From Atherix ibis (lineage: Eukaryota; Arthropoda; Insecta; Diptera; Athericidae): a DNA stretch of 64,000 nucleotides. This document shows, piece after piece, positions 10,286-21,030 of the stretch. The stretch covers positions 30,353,212 to 30,417,211 of the forward strand of contig OY282609.1 of the NCBI GenBank assembly GCA_958298945.1, given 5' to 3'. The position numbers and the translations under genes were made by a program. The stretch's first letter is position 1. Each line of letters begins with the position of its first letter. The notes beneath the pieces were generated by a model. That model saw only the letters and a list, made by a program, of their open reading frames with translations, was not told where the DNA came from and ran no database searches.

Positions 10286-12620
10286 TATATTGAGCGAATG
10301 TCAACAAACTAAGAATTTCTTTCCGAGTGGGATTTGGAGCTCCATCATCAATACTGCAATATCCAGGAGTCCGGTCTAGATCTGCTAGAGCGGCTTTGCG
10401 TTGTGATCTTTCATTTACTTGGTCCAATGTCAATTTTTCGGCCTAGTAGATTAAAAATTTTACAAAACTTCCTGGACCATGCACGCACATTTTGCTGCGA
10501 TGAAGTTAATATAAAGCTTTATTTTTCATTGTTTAGTTGGACATTTTTAGAAGCTATCAAAACTTTATAAATACAAAATCCTAGAAAATAATTTATGTAT
10601 TCGTATAGTTGGAACCGTCAGGAATGCATTTCAGCAAGCTCAATCATCGATTTTACGTTTTGTACTATCAAAAAGTGCTTTAGAAAAATTCTATTATTGA
10701 ATATAAAAATTTTAGTTTTAAAAAAAAACAAGAAAAACATCTTAGAAAATATAAAAAATTACATATTTTCTAAGATGTTTTTTAGTTATATAATTCCATG
10801 TTGTGATATCACCAAATTTGGATATGCCGCACTCCTCAATTTATAAAAGGGAATTGAAAATGTACGCTGTAAAAAAAAAAAACATTGTCAATGTCAAAGA
10901 AACATTTTTCAAAATTGCCAAAAAAAAATTCAAATTTCAAAAATTTGGACTAAAAGAATTTTTAAAATAGTGAATTCTGGTTTCCATTAAATAGTTTGAA
11001 AGTTCCTAATTAATTGGAAAAATATTGCAAAATTCTTTTTACTAAAACTAATCAACATTTTGTTTGGCAATCGATCGTGAATCAATTATTATCAGGCCAT
11101 AGAAAAACGACTATTTCGGACCACACTTCTGTCCCAGACGAGGAAAATACCTTTTCACTCTCTCAATACAGAGTTTTACTTTAACTACTCTCTTTATTCA
11201 TAGTAGTTAAACTACTACTGACGATTACTTGTTAATTGTAAATTAAGTTAAATATTAAGCAGTACATTGATAATAGAACGTGAAAAATGGAGTTACACCT
11301 TCCCCTGTTTTCTACAATTGTTGTCGGTTTTTTCTTTAAAAAATTATTAAAGAAAATATAAACCATAAATAAATATCTTGTAAACTTTCGATTATAACAA
11401 TGCACAGCATCACCATCTAACCTTGTTGTGGCCCTAAAATTACAGGTGTCTGAACAGGTGTCTATTCGCTGTCATATTGATTTAAGCTCCCCCGAAAAAA
11501 ATCATATAACAAAAGCAAAACCTTTTCTTTTCTCATGTTCGGAACGATCTGAACTCGGGTGTGTGTAGAGCACTTGTTAGTTGATTTTATTTTTCCAAGC
11601 TTTAAATTGTTCAATTCAGGTTTTTTTTTTCCTCCTTCATTACGTATTTTATTTACTACAATCTGTGACAAGGTTACAGAAATCGAAATCACCTGTAATA
11701 AATGCTGTTCAATCAATCGTTAAATTCGTAAAAATAATTGCTATTTTTTCACTAGTTAAAATTATTATTTTTAACTGTTTGAGTGTTGGAAAAAAATTCA
11801 AAATAACATTATTCAAGAAAAGCCCAAATAATAATAACAATAATTATAAAAAGTACGAGCAGTAATAGTTAAATTGAAGAAAACTTAATGAATAGTAAGA
11901 TTTTTGGATTGTTGCATTTGGTAGGAGGAGAATTGGTGATTGGTAGACATTTTTTTTTTTTGTTTCTCTGCATAAATAATTGAAATTTTTTTTTATCACT
12001 GTAATGAACAAGCTTTGGCCATAAAAAACTGCAAAAATAATATCTTGTTCAGAGTTATGTCTTTAAGAATGTTTGTATAAATAGTACAATTTCACTCTAA
12101 GAAAATACATTTTATGTGGTCAAACTTGGTTAGAAAAAATTATTTTCATCTCGCATTGGTTAACAAAATTTTGTCATATAATTAAAAATTCATATTTATT
12201 TACTAAATACGAATAGAATAAAAAAAACCATATTACTTTGCTCCCATTTTGCATTGTTCTGTCGCAAATCATACTCAAAAAAAATTTCTAATATGATTAA
12301 AATTTGATTTGATGACCGCATAGCTCTTTTTTCTGTGAAAGCCACAATGTAGCATTAATTTTTTTTTAAAGTAACTTTTATCTGGACAATTTATATGAAA
12401 ACATATTCAAACATAACCTACAAAATTCTTAACAACTATTTACTAAGCACACAAAGTCTTAAAAAATAATCGAAATAATATCGGAAATCTTACAATTAAA
12501 AATATCCTTTTTACTTAAATTTTTCCGTGTTGTAGGGGAGAGGGGGGCATCAAAATTTGGATAAGAAAATTAAGAGCCCATGAACGTGAAGGTCTACGGG
12601 AATATGGCCAATAACGACCA
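10286..12620. other. AT-rich unrecognised DNA
   Basis: More than 2 kb with no recognisable gene. Contains a perfect hairpin at 10733-10782. Small open frames (10595-10846, 11581-11865) are AT-rich translations without domain features. Confidence 0.5.
10733..10782. repeat. perfect inverted repeat, 20-bp arms
   Basis: Left arm 10733-10752 (ends in CATCTTAGAAAATAT) and right arm 10763-10782 are exact reverse complements with a 10-nt spacer. No associated element recognised. Confidence 0.85.
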
Positions 12621-12622
12621 TA

Positions 12623-13339
12623 CGAGGCCTGTTCAAAAAGTATTGTGAATTTTGAATTTCCGCGGGTTACGTATATTCGATTTTCGAGTTTTTTGTGGCG
12701 TTATGTTGGTATTCATGTCTCTCACTTATGCCGACAAGTTCGACCATTTTGAATATTCAGTTAATTTTTAACAGCTGCTTTTCTTGCAGATGTTTTGGCT
12801 CGTCTTAGATTTTTGCCTAGTCCAAAAAATGTATCAAAGAATCTGTTTTGTGAACAAAAAAAAATCACAGCGGGCCAGATCTGGGGAATACGGTGGCTGC
12901 GGCAATTATAGTATGTTGTTTTTGGTCAAAAATTCGCGCAGAAGCAAGGATGCGTGAGCAGGGGCGTCATCATGGTGCAAAAGCCAATTTTTTTTCTTCC
13001 ACAAATCCGGGCGTTTCTGGTGGATACTTCGCGCATATCTTACAGGTAATAATTTTTTATTCACCGTTCTACCCTGTGGTAAGAACTCATGATGCAACAC
13101 GCCCCTGCAATCGAAAAAGCAAAACCTTGACATTCGACTAAACTTGGCGCACTTTTTTCGGTCTTGGCTCGTGCGGCAGCTTTCATTGGGATGATTGAGC
13201 TTTGGTTTCCACGTCATAATTATAAACCAATGATTCGTTACCAGTTATGACCCTCTGGAGCAAATTTGGGTCGTCGCGGACAGAGTCCAACAGCTTCTTA
13301 GCAATGTTAATGCGATGATGTTTTTGATCGAAAATGGGT
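12623..13339 (-). mobile_element. mariner F2, 5'-truncated, with long-TIR 3' end
   Basis: The left end CGAGGCCTGTTCAAAAAGTA is preceded by TA at 12621-12622. About 220 bp of inverted-copy 5' end come first (12623-12845), then the transposase on the minus strand. The 12906-13217 frame reads FFDCRGVLHHEFLPQGRTVN, then KRPDLWKKKNWLLHHDDAPA and LLLREFLTKNNIL. Upstream (to 13339) DQKHHRINIAKK and LLQRVITGN are legible. The 5' end is lost near 13339. The second catalytic block is HHDDAPAH, so its aspartate is kept. The enzyme lacks its normal C-terminal quarter. Confidence 0.8.
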
Positions 13340-13395
13340 AAAACATCCATCCGTTCCTACCTAACTGGTAAAACATCCATCCTCCCCCTTGTTTT
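13340..13395. repeat. short tandem duplication at a transposon junction
   Basis: GGTAAAACATCCATCC occurs twice about 37 bp apart, between mariner F2 and retroelement H1. It may be a scar of the joining event. Confidence 0.6.
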
Positions 13396-14516
13396 CCAAA
13401 CTTCCTCTCCACACACAGATTAGAAACCATGGTTGGGAGCAAAGTTGAAAGTGACTGCTTCTCTTGACAGGCTTAAGACGACTGGAACTGATCCGTCCAC
13501 ATATAGGAAATTGTTCCTTGAACAGTTGGACGGATTAAAAGATCATCGACTGTTGTTCACTGATGCCGCCGCTGACACCGATACTACATCTTTTTCGGTC
13601 GTCGAACTTTTTGGCTGCAGCACCCGCGCACTATGTTGTGAAATCTTCCCTTATAGGGCAGCTCCATATTACGGGGAATTGTGGGCCATCAAAACGGCAA
13701 TTGAAATTGTGACCAATATTCCCAGCCAACAAAACGTTATTAATTTTAGCGACAGCCTTGCCGCCCTTAAAGCCATTTGTGGCTCATCGAGTGACCCAGT
13801 ACTTAGCGCAATTCGTCATAGCCTACTTAGCAATAGGAGTGTCGAGTTGCAATGGGTGCCACGGCATGTGGGAATTGTGGGGTAATGAAAGTCCTGACAA
13901 GTTGGCTGGAGAAACACTCCGTCGACCAGTGATCACAGTCATTTCCAATCTGCCTCGCCTACTAACAGAATGGCAACTAATAACGTCAGCCATCAGCAGA
14001 CACGATGACTGGACCAATAGTGCCACTTTTTTCTCGACTCATTGGATAACCACTTATAAACCAGTGTATTCAATATCCATACCGAAATTCTGGGCGCGGA
14101 AGCTCCTCAGAGTCCGGATTAGACATACTGCTCTTACTCATAACTGCATTTTTGGCAACACCAATCGTCCCTTCTGCCAATCCTGTGGCATCCATTTCAC
14201 TATCATCCATATTCTACAGGAATGACACATAACCAAGAACTACTTTGCGAGCAGGATTCCTCCCATTATGGAGCTCCTCGATCCAACAACTCCATTACCT
14301 AGTCCCCTATTTAAACTTCTACAACATACCAGTACTAATCTGCTCCACAAAATATAACAAAATTCTCAACTTTCTTTACTACTAACCACAGACCAGATTC
14401 TCTCAGATAAATTCCCACACGTACTACGAAGTCGCCAAATGGTCTCACGGTCGTGGCGCTATGAAGTGGCTCCTGGCACATATCTAAGGGACCTTACAAA
14501 CAAACAAACAAACAAA
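13378..14516 (+). mobile_element. I/LOA-like non-LTR retroelement H1, 3' half with (CAAA)n tail
   Basis: The fragment carries an RNase H domain and a C-terminal CCHC-type finger and ends in repeated CAAA units (about 14497-14516), a tail type common in I-like elements. Related fragments occur at 17868-18250, 26155-26340 (minus), 28335-28950 and 34000-34690, so this is a true family. The RT part lies upstream and is absent: 5' truncation. The left limit near 13378 is set by where homology with the 26155-26340 fragment stops. Confidence 0.8.
13433..14400 (+). pseudogene. RNase H and zinc-finger part of H1 ORF2
   Basis: The first frame (13433-13885) reads a linker, then an RNase H fold: LLFTDAAAD (first acidic residue), YYGELWAIKTAIEIV (glutamate), INFSDSLAALKAI (second aspartate) and LQWVPRHVGIVG. 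A +1 shift at about 13883 is needed to continue with NESPDKLAGE, the final acidic site. The second frame (13758-14225) continues with LPRLLTEWQLITS, DDWTNSATFFSTHW and FWARKLLRVRIRHTALTH. It ends in the finger FCQSCGIHFTIIHILQE, where the last cysteine is now a stop (TGA). RNase H would remove template RNA during target-primed reverse transcription. It is broken by one frameshift and one stop, and so is rather young. Confidence 0.82.
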
Positions 14517-14517
14517 A

Positions 14518-14661
14518 AATGTTTCGAGGATTGGATCAAGCGCTGGCACAAGTGTGTTAAATTTGATGGGGATTTCTTTGGAGGGGACAATATAGATTGA
14601 GATGAATAAACTTGTATTTTTAATTTTTTCAATAAATTAACTACTTTTTAATCAAGTTGGT
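14518..14661 (+). pseudogene. 3' end of a mariner transposase of the F type
   Basis: Directly after the CAAA tail of H1, 27 in-frame codons read CFEDWIKRWHKCVKFDGDFF then GGDNID and a stop. This is the standard C-terminus of F-like mariners, which copies F1, F2 and F4 lack. It is followed by about 60 bp ending TACTTTTTAATCAAGTTGG then TA (14662-14663), a plausible TIR. The retroelement probably inserted in, or was joined to, this mariner. Confidence 0.7.
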
Positions 14662-14663
14662 AC

Positions 14664-16729
14664 TTACTTCTTATTAATACATTAACCATCCAATGGACAG
14701 CATTCATTTTGACAATAGTGTTCTTGATGTGTCAATTCCATCTTCCTTTACGGATAATAGTAATACCCACGATTTTCATGTAATCTACGGCGTGAAAGGA
14801 AACGGAGCTAAACAATGAAGCATTCGTGCTGGGATCTCGTTTCCTATAGACGTGCAGACATGTTGGATTTTTTGTAGAGATAACTACGCCAAGCCTTCAC
14901 TTAAGCAATAATGCCACTGATCTGGCTTTGAGTATCTTGGGGATTTGTATTTGCTTCCAGATTTAACTTAAAAAAATTCTGGTTTTACGTAATTTTGAAA
15001 TTCTACGTAAATTGCATTATTTTTGATATTTTTTTGCGAAAGAATTGAGTGATACCCGCTGATATGAAAAATCCTGTTCGTTCTTCTTGGAGTTTTCCAA
15101 AAAATTCAATTTTGTTGTTTTTTTTTTTACTTACTGAGCATAATGAAATTTTAATGAGCACAACATAAAAAATTACTGAAATTCTAAGAATTTCCCATTA
15201 AAAACATCCAAGTTGGGATATTTCTTCCGCAAATTTTTAAGATATCAAATTTCGAAATAATTAAAATAATTAACGAAACTAATATAATTTTATTAGTAAC
15301 AGTTTTCTAATAGTCTTTCATATTTTTGAGCAGGATTTCAAGAGTTAAGAGTGACTTAAACCATCATTTTTTAATATTAAGATGAAAGTAAAAGTTTTAG
15401 AAACTTTACATTGAATTTACTTTGCAAAATGTCCAAATCGTACTTCTCAACTGTTACTGGATGATTGTGATCTTACCTTTTACAAAGATAAAAAATAATA
15501 ACATTAAATGGAAACAACTTTTGAAAGAATATTTATGGTAATCAGTTCCATTATTTCCATTCAATTACTATCTGATAAATTGTAAGAAAAAAACGATGAT
15601 AATTTTCACGTCGGAACTACTCCACTAATCCCACCTCTTCCCTAATAGACCACAATATTTTCACGTCCCACTAGAAGTTGTGATAGAAAAAATTCCAATT
15701 TACTAAAATAATTTAAAAAAATCTTTTACATTTTTCCACCTACACAAAAATATGGAATGTGGACGCACCTCTGACACCGCCACCTGTCATTGTTTCTATA
15801 CAATTTATAACTATAATTCCATTAATTTCTTATCAAAGATTTATTTAAATTTATTATCAACGAGTTTAGGTTAATTTGTATACAAAAGATTCTTTCCAAT
15901 TGACTACTTAGAAAAAACCTTCAAACTGAGCATAGCCCGATGAGTAGTTTGCTCATAAAACGGATGATGATTGCTGATATTTATTAATAAATTTGCAAAT
16001 GAGGTGTTAAGATACTATTAAGTAAAGACGGAGAGGATGGTGGGAATCTAGATAGAAAAACCTGTCGTATTCCTTCATTGAATTGAAAGTTTTTATTTAA
16101 TGCTGCCATGAGAGAAAATTTCCAATTGAATTGCTATTAATGAAGGCGAATAGAAAAAAAAAACTATTGAATAACTCAAGTTGAAAATTGAAATTGCACA
16201 ATTGTGAATAGTAAAACGAGAAGGTTTTCATTTTTTTCTTTGCCAAAAAAAATCTTAAACACCTCAACAAATCTCAAGGATAGTGTCGTGAGAAAACTAA
16301 TTGTCATGTTAACAAACCTTAATGAAAATCACCTGCAAATGAAATGATCTCTTTAGTCTTTTGTTTGTAGTATCTTTTAGTATTTTCAATTTCAATTGCT
16401 ATTTATCGTTTTTGATTATCCATGAAAAGGTAGTAATTTTTATGAGAAATTGTGTGAATGAATTTCAACATTTTTGTGTTACAAAAGGTAATAGTTTTTA
16501 ATTTTTGTGTTATTGTTTGTGATTAAACTTGAAAAATTAAATATGTTAAATGGAAAGCTACTTTACTGGATAAAATGGGCGGAAACTGAGGCTTTTAGTA
16601 CCAAAAAATATAAATTTCACTTCTGTTAAATTTAGTATTCACAAAGTGTGAGAGTTTTCTAATTGAACTAAAAATTATTTAATGCAACAGATTTGATAAG
16701 ATATATACGCCAACTCAAGCCGTAGTCTA
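14664..16729. other. AT-rich unrecognised DNA
   Basis: About 2 kb without recognisable coding sequence, RNA gene or ordered repeat. It may be intergenic or intronic host DNA. Confidence 0.45.
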
Positions 16730-17860
16730 AATAAAAGATCTTCCAAATAAGAATATAACCAAGAAAATCTTTAACAAGGTATTTTTTTAACAAAAAATAT
16801 TCATCGAAAGTACTTTGACGAACGATATTAAAAAAAGACCTTCAACTCAATATATTCAATTAAAAAATTTACAGTAAAAAACTTTGACGGAAGATCTTTA
16901 CTTTTTAAAAAGAAAATCAATGAAAAAAGCTTCAGCAGAAATTTGTCCAATAAAAGATCTTCAATAAAACATATAAAATGGAAGCTGCTCAACAAACTAT
17001 TTTCAATAAAAAATTCTCAATCAAATAATGTCCACAAAAAATCTACAATGAAAAGCTTTTAACGAAAGATGATCAATAAAAAAAAGTTCAACGAAAGATC
17101 GTGTAACGAACGATTTTCATAAAAGACCCTTAACGAAAGATCTTAGTTAATAAAAAATGTTAAATATTGTGAACAAAAGATCTTCAATGGAAAGGTTTTA
17201 ACGGGAGATGATCAATGTAAAAAAAATCAATAGAAAATAGACCAATAAAAGAACTTTAACGAAAGGTTTTAAGCAATATAAAATATTCAACGAAAGAACT
17301 TTAATAAAATATTTTTCAACAAAATATTTTCAAATGAAAAGGTTTTGACGAAAGATGATCAACGAAAAAAAAAGTTAAACAAAAAATAGTCTTTAAAGAA
17401 AGATCTTGAACAATAAAAAATATGAAATAATATCAACAGAAGATCTTCAATGGGAAGCTTTTACCGCAAGATGATCAATAAAAAAAAGTTCAACGAAAGA
17501 TCGTGTAACGAAAGATTTTCATAAAAGACCTTTAATGAAAGATCTTAGATAATAAAAACTGTTAAATATTGTCAGCAAAATATCTTCAATAGAAAGGTTT
17601 TGACGGAAGATGATCAACGTAAAAAAAGTTCAATAGAAAATAGACCAATAAAAGAACTTTAACGAAACGTTTAAAAAATATTCAACGAAAGATCTTTAAG
17701 AAAATATTTTCAGTAATTTTTGAATTAGAAGTGTTCACCAAAAGCTATTTAACAAAAAATCTTCTATAAAAAATATCAAATAAATAAAATTTGCAACGAA
17801 AGAACTTCAATTAAAAGTATTCAGCGAAACACGTTCAACAAAACACAACAAAATATCAGC
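16730..17860. repeat. degenerate GATC-motif satellite with ~402-bp higher-order unit
   Basis: The block is built from short degenerate words around AACGAAAGATCTTCAAC, many overlapping AGATCT. On top of that a longer unit repeats. 17053-17454 and the block from 17455 align at a 402-bp offset, for instance AAGCTTTTAACGAAAGATGA against AAGCTTTTACCGCAAGATGA, and a second pair of landmarks (17191 and 17593) gives the same offset. No coding frame runs through it. Confidence 0.8.
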
Positions 17861-17867
17861 AAGTCGC

Positions 17868-18250
17868 GGACTAATAAGTTGGCGAGAGAGGCTCTGCACA
17901 GTCCTATTCTTATTGGAATTCCAAGCTTCCCCCTACTACTAACCAAATGGCATTTAACATCTTAAGCCAAGCAGAGAAAAACAGACTGGACCAACGGTGT
18001 TAGCCTAATACTATAAAATCTGTCGATTCCAGCTCTACCATTTCCCATATCCTTAACGAATGCCACCTAGTCCGAATATTCTTTGGAATAGGATACCTTC
18101 CCTTGTGGGGCTTCTAGACGAAACAGTTTTTTTTCCTAACCCTCTATTTAATTTTTTAAGTATCGACCAAAACTAGGGAAGTTGGCATATATGTAACACG
18201 AAATTGCCAAATGGCCTCATGATCATGGAACTACAAAATGGCGTCTGGCT
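17868..18250 (+). pseudogene. H-family non-LTR fragment (H5) inside the satellite
   Basis: Plus-strand reading gives LAREALHSPILIGIPSFPLL then LLTKWHLTS, TDWTNGVSLIL, and after a gap SSSTISHILNECHLVRIFF and GYLPLWG. These align in order with the region after the RNase H domain of H1. The nucleotide segment around 18200-18240 (GCCAAATGGCCTCATGATCA) also matches the H 3' UTR. It has internal deletions and no CAAA tail. GATC-satellite sequence lies on both sides, so it probably inserted into the array. Confidence 0.7.
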
Positions 18251-18254
18251 TTTC

Positions 18255-18480
18255 TTTAAAAAATTACAACAATTTATTTTTTAAATTGAAGGTCTTTAAT
18301 AAAATATGCGAAGCAAAAAATATTCAACAAAATACGATCAACAAAAGATCTTTTAAAGAAAATGTTCAACGAAAGACCGTCAATAAAAACTTTCATCGGA
18401 CGGTCTTTCGTTCATTTGAAAAAAGTTTCAAACGAAAGACCCTTAACAAAAAAAATAGCATATTAGAATGAATAGAAAAT
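18255..18480. repeat. GATC-motif satellite, second block
   Basis: Continues the word family of 16730-17860 (AAAGATCTTTTAAAGAAAAT, CAACGAAAGACCGTCAA). It includes a perfect 14-bp inverted repeat at 18368-18381 and 18399-18412 (AACGAAAGACCGTC). Confidence 0.7.
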
Positions 18481-18627
18481 GTAAAATAGTCCTTCGAGAA
18501 AATAAGGGTATGGGTTTTTTAATGAAATAAAACATATTTTTAGAAAAAAAAATGATCAACGCAAAATCTTAACAATAAACTCTAAAAAATAAAGGACAGA
18601 TTTTCTTTCAAGAGTTTGTCATAAAGG

Positions 18628-18680
18628 ATTATAGATACCAAAAAAATCGATAATACACGATTTTTTTTAGTATCTATAAT
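18628..18680. repeat. near-perfect inverted repeat, 22-23-bp arms
   Basis: ATTATAGATAC, A-run and ATCG at 18628-18649 pair with CGAT, T-run and GTATCTATAAT at 18658-18680, with one mismatch/bulge and an 8-nt spacer. Confidence 0.8.
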
Positions 18681-18689
18681 ATAATTTTT

Positions 18690-19734
18690 GGACTCTATAA
18701 TCCTTTTGGTGAAAGATTCACAGACCAAAAACGATTCCAATTCTCGGAAAAACCATAACCTTCCGGAAATAAAACTTATAAATGCATTTTTGTGTGAATC
18801 TCTGCATTGGCTCTACTCACTTCACAGGTCAATGCAATCGCAATTATTTTTTCTATACAAATTTTGTATTTTATTCATTAAAATTTTCACTTTCACAGGT
18901 AAGAAGGTGTCAATGGCCGTAATTAAATTGACGTCTTTGTTCAAAATGTTAGCATTCAAAACTCATTACATGTACTCACAATTGTGCATGTGCCCATACA
19001 ATGGAATGAGAGGAATCCAAATCAAAACTAAAAGTAAAAATCGATCAAAATTCAAGAAAAAACTAGTAAAAGTGACAGTTTGTGGCAAAAACTAAAGTAA
19101 GAAAACGTAACACGTTACCGCGACGATAGGTAAATAAACACGTACGCAAAATTGTTATCATTTCGAAGAATCTCTTCTCCAATAATGGGAGAAGGTGAGA
19201 AACTGATTCCTTTTTGTCTGATTATTTTATCAAAACTACCTTCGCTAGGGTGATAAGTGCAGTTGCCACCTACGAAGGAAATTGTCAGTTGCAATTTGAA
19301 TTTTTTTTTAAGAGCAGACGACTAACGTAAATATTCCGAGCACGCTCAGAGGATGGAATCTTAAAGTAACAGAGCCGAACGTGCATAGTTGAACGTATCA
19401 AATTAATGTGGGGCTTAATCACGAGGCTCTATAAAGGATAATTTATGCATTTTTGTCCGATACTTATGGAATTTTATTTGAAAAATTCTAAGACATTAGG
19501 AATTGATTGAATGTAAAATGGTAGAACCATGATTTTTTTGACAAGCGACACCTTTGCTAGGGATCAGTATAGAACCAATTTAGGTATGAGATTTAACGTT
19601 AGGATTTGGTAAACTTTTAAGGTAAACTCTGCAAAATTATAAGAGATTTGGTTTTATTTCTTAACTAGAAAATAATACAATATATAAAATTTTTAATGGC
19701 AGTTTCTTATTGAAATTTTAATAAAAATAAAATC
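18690..19734. other. unrecognised DNA
   Basis: No gene recognised. The 18688-19095 open frame (135 codons) is Lys/Asn/Ile-rich with no motif and looks incidental. Confidence 0.4.
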
Positions 19735-21030
19735 TTATTTTGCCAGTCTGACCTAGTCTAAAATTGAAGGTGACCTAAAGTATCAACACTATTTGAGGTT
19801 GGAAAAAATCCTTCCGACTACAAATGGGTTTCTTTATTTTTGAAATTTTTGACTAATAATTTTCTTATTTGAGCTCTGTCGAAATAGTTCAAAAGGATCA
19901 TGTCTCGCAGGTCTGACCTAGTCTCAAATTGAAGGTGACCTAAGGTTCCAACACTATTTGTGGTTGGAAAAATCCTCACAACCACCAAATGGGTTTCTTT
20001 ACTTTTGAAATTTTCGACTAATAATTTTCTTATTTGAGCTCTGTCGAAATAGTTGAAGAGTAACACCTCTCGTCATTTTGACCTAGTCTAAAATTGAAGG
20101 TGACCTAAAGTGTCAACACTATTTGGTGTTGGAAAAATCCTCCCAGCCATCAAATGGATTTATTTACTTTTGAAATTTTTGACTGTTATTTTCTTATTAA
20201 GGACATGCCGAAATATTTTAAAAGGATCATATCTCGCAGATCTGACATAGTCTCAAATTGAACGTGACCTAAAGTGCCAACAAGCATATTTGGAATGGAA
20301 AAAGTCCTCCCGGCCACCAAACGGATTTATTTACTTTTGAATTTTTTGACTGTTATTTTCTTATTTGAGCTCTGTCGAAATAGTTCAAAAGGATCATGTC
20401 TCGCAGGTCTGACCTAGTCTCAAATTGAAGGTGACCTACAGTTCCAACACTATTTGTGGTTAGAAAAAATCCTCACAACCACCAAATGGGTTTCTTTACT
20501 TTTGAAATTTTTGACTGATAATTTTCTTATTTGAGCTCTGTCGAAATAGTTCAAAAGTATCATGGCTCGCAGGTCTGACCTAGTCTCAAATTGAAGGTGA
20601 CCTAAAGTGCCAACAAGCCTATTTGGAGTTGGAAAAATTCCTCCCAACCACCAAATGGATTTATTTACTTTTGAAATTTTTCAGTAACAACTTTTTTATT
20701 GGAGGTCTGCCGAAATAACTAAAAAGGATCACGTTTTGCCAGTCTGACCTAGTCTGAAATTGAATGTGACCTAAAGTTCCAAGCCTATTTGAATCCTAAC
20801 GGCCATTAAATGGGTTTATTTACTTTTGATATTTATAACTGATAATTTTCTTATTTGAGGTCTGCCGAAGTGGTTGAAAAGGATTAAGTCTCTCCACTTT
20901 AACTTAGTCCCAAATTGAATGTGACCTAAAGTGCTAAGCCTATTTTGTGTTAGAAAAAACCCTCCCAACTACAAAATGGATTTATTTACTTTTAAAATGT
21001 TTGACAGCCAATGTTTTTATTGGAAGTCTA
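19735..21030. repeat. ~165-bp satellite, eight units
   Basis: The landmark ACCTAGTCT (or a variant) recurs at 19751, 19916, 20081, 20245, 20412, 20578, 20747 and 20902. Spacings are 165, 165, 164, 167, 166, 169 and 155 bp. Each unit continues with AAATTGAAGGTGACCTAAAG, a TGGTTGGAAAAATCC-like block and ATTTTCTTATTTGAGCTCTG. Divergence rises towards the right edge. Because the unit is close to 55 codons, a minus-strand frame stays open across some joins (19818-20066, 20450-20647). I see no known protein in it. Confidence 0.92.

Noticed and set aside
19818..20647. Minus-strand proteins of 65-82 residues
   Set aside because: They lie in the ~165-bp satellite and repeat with it; no independent evidence for coding.
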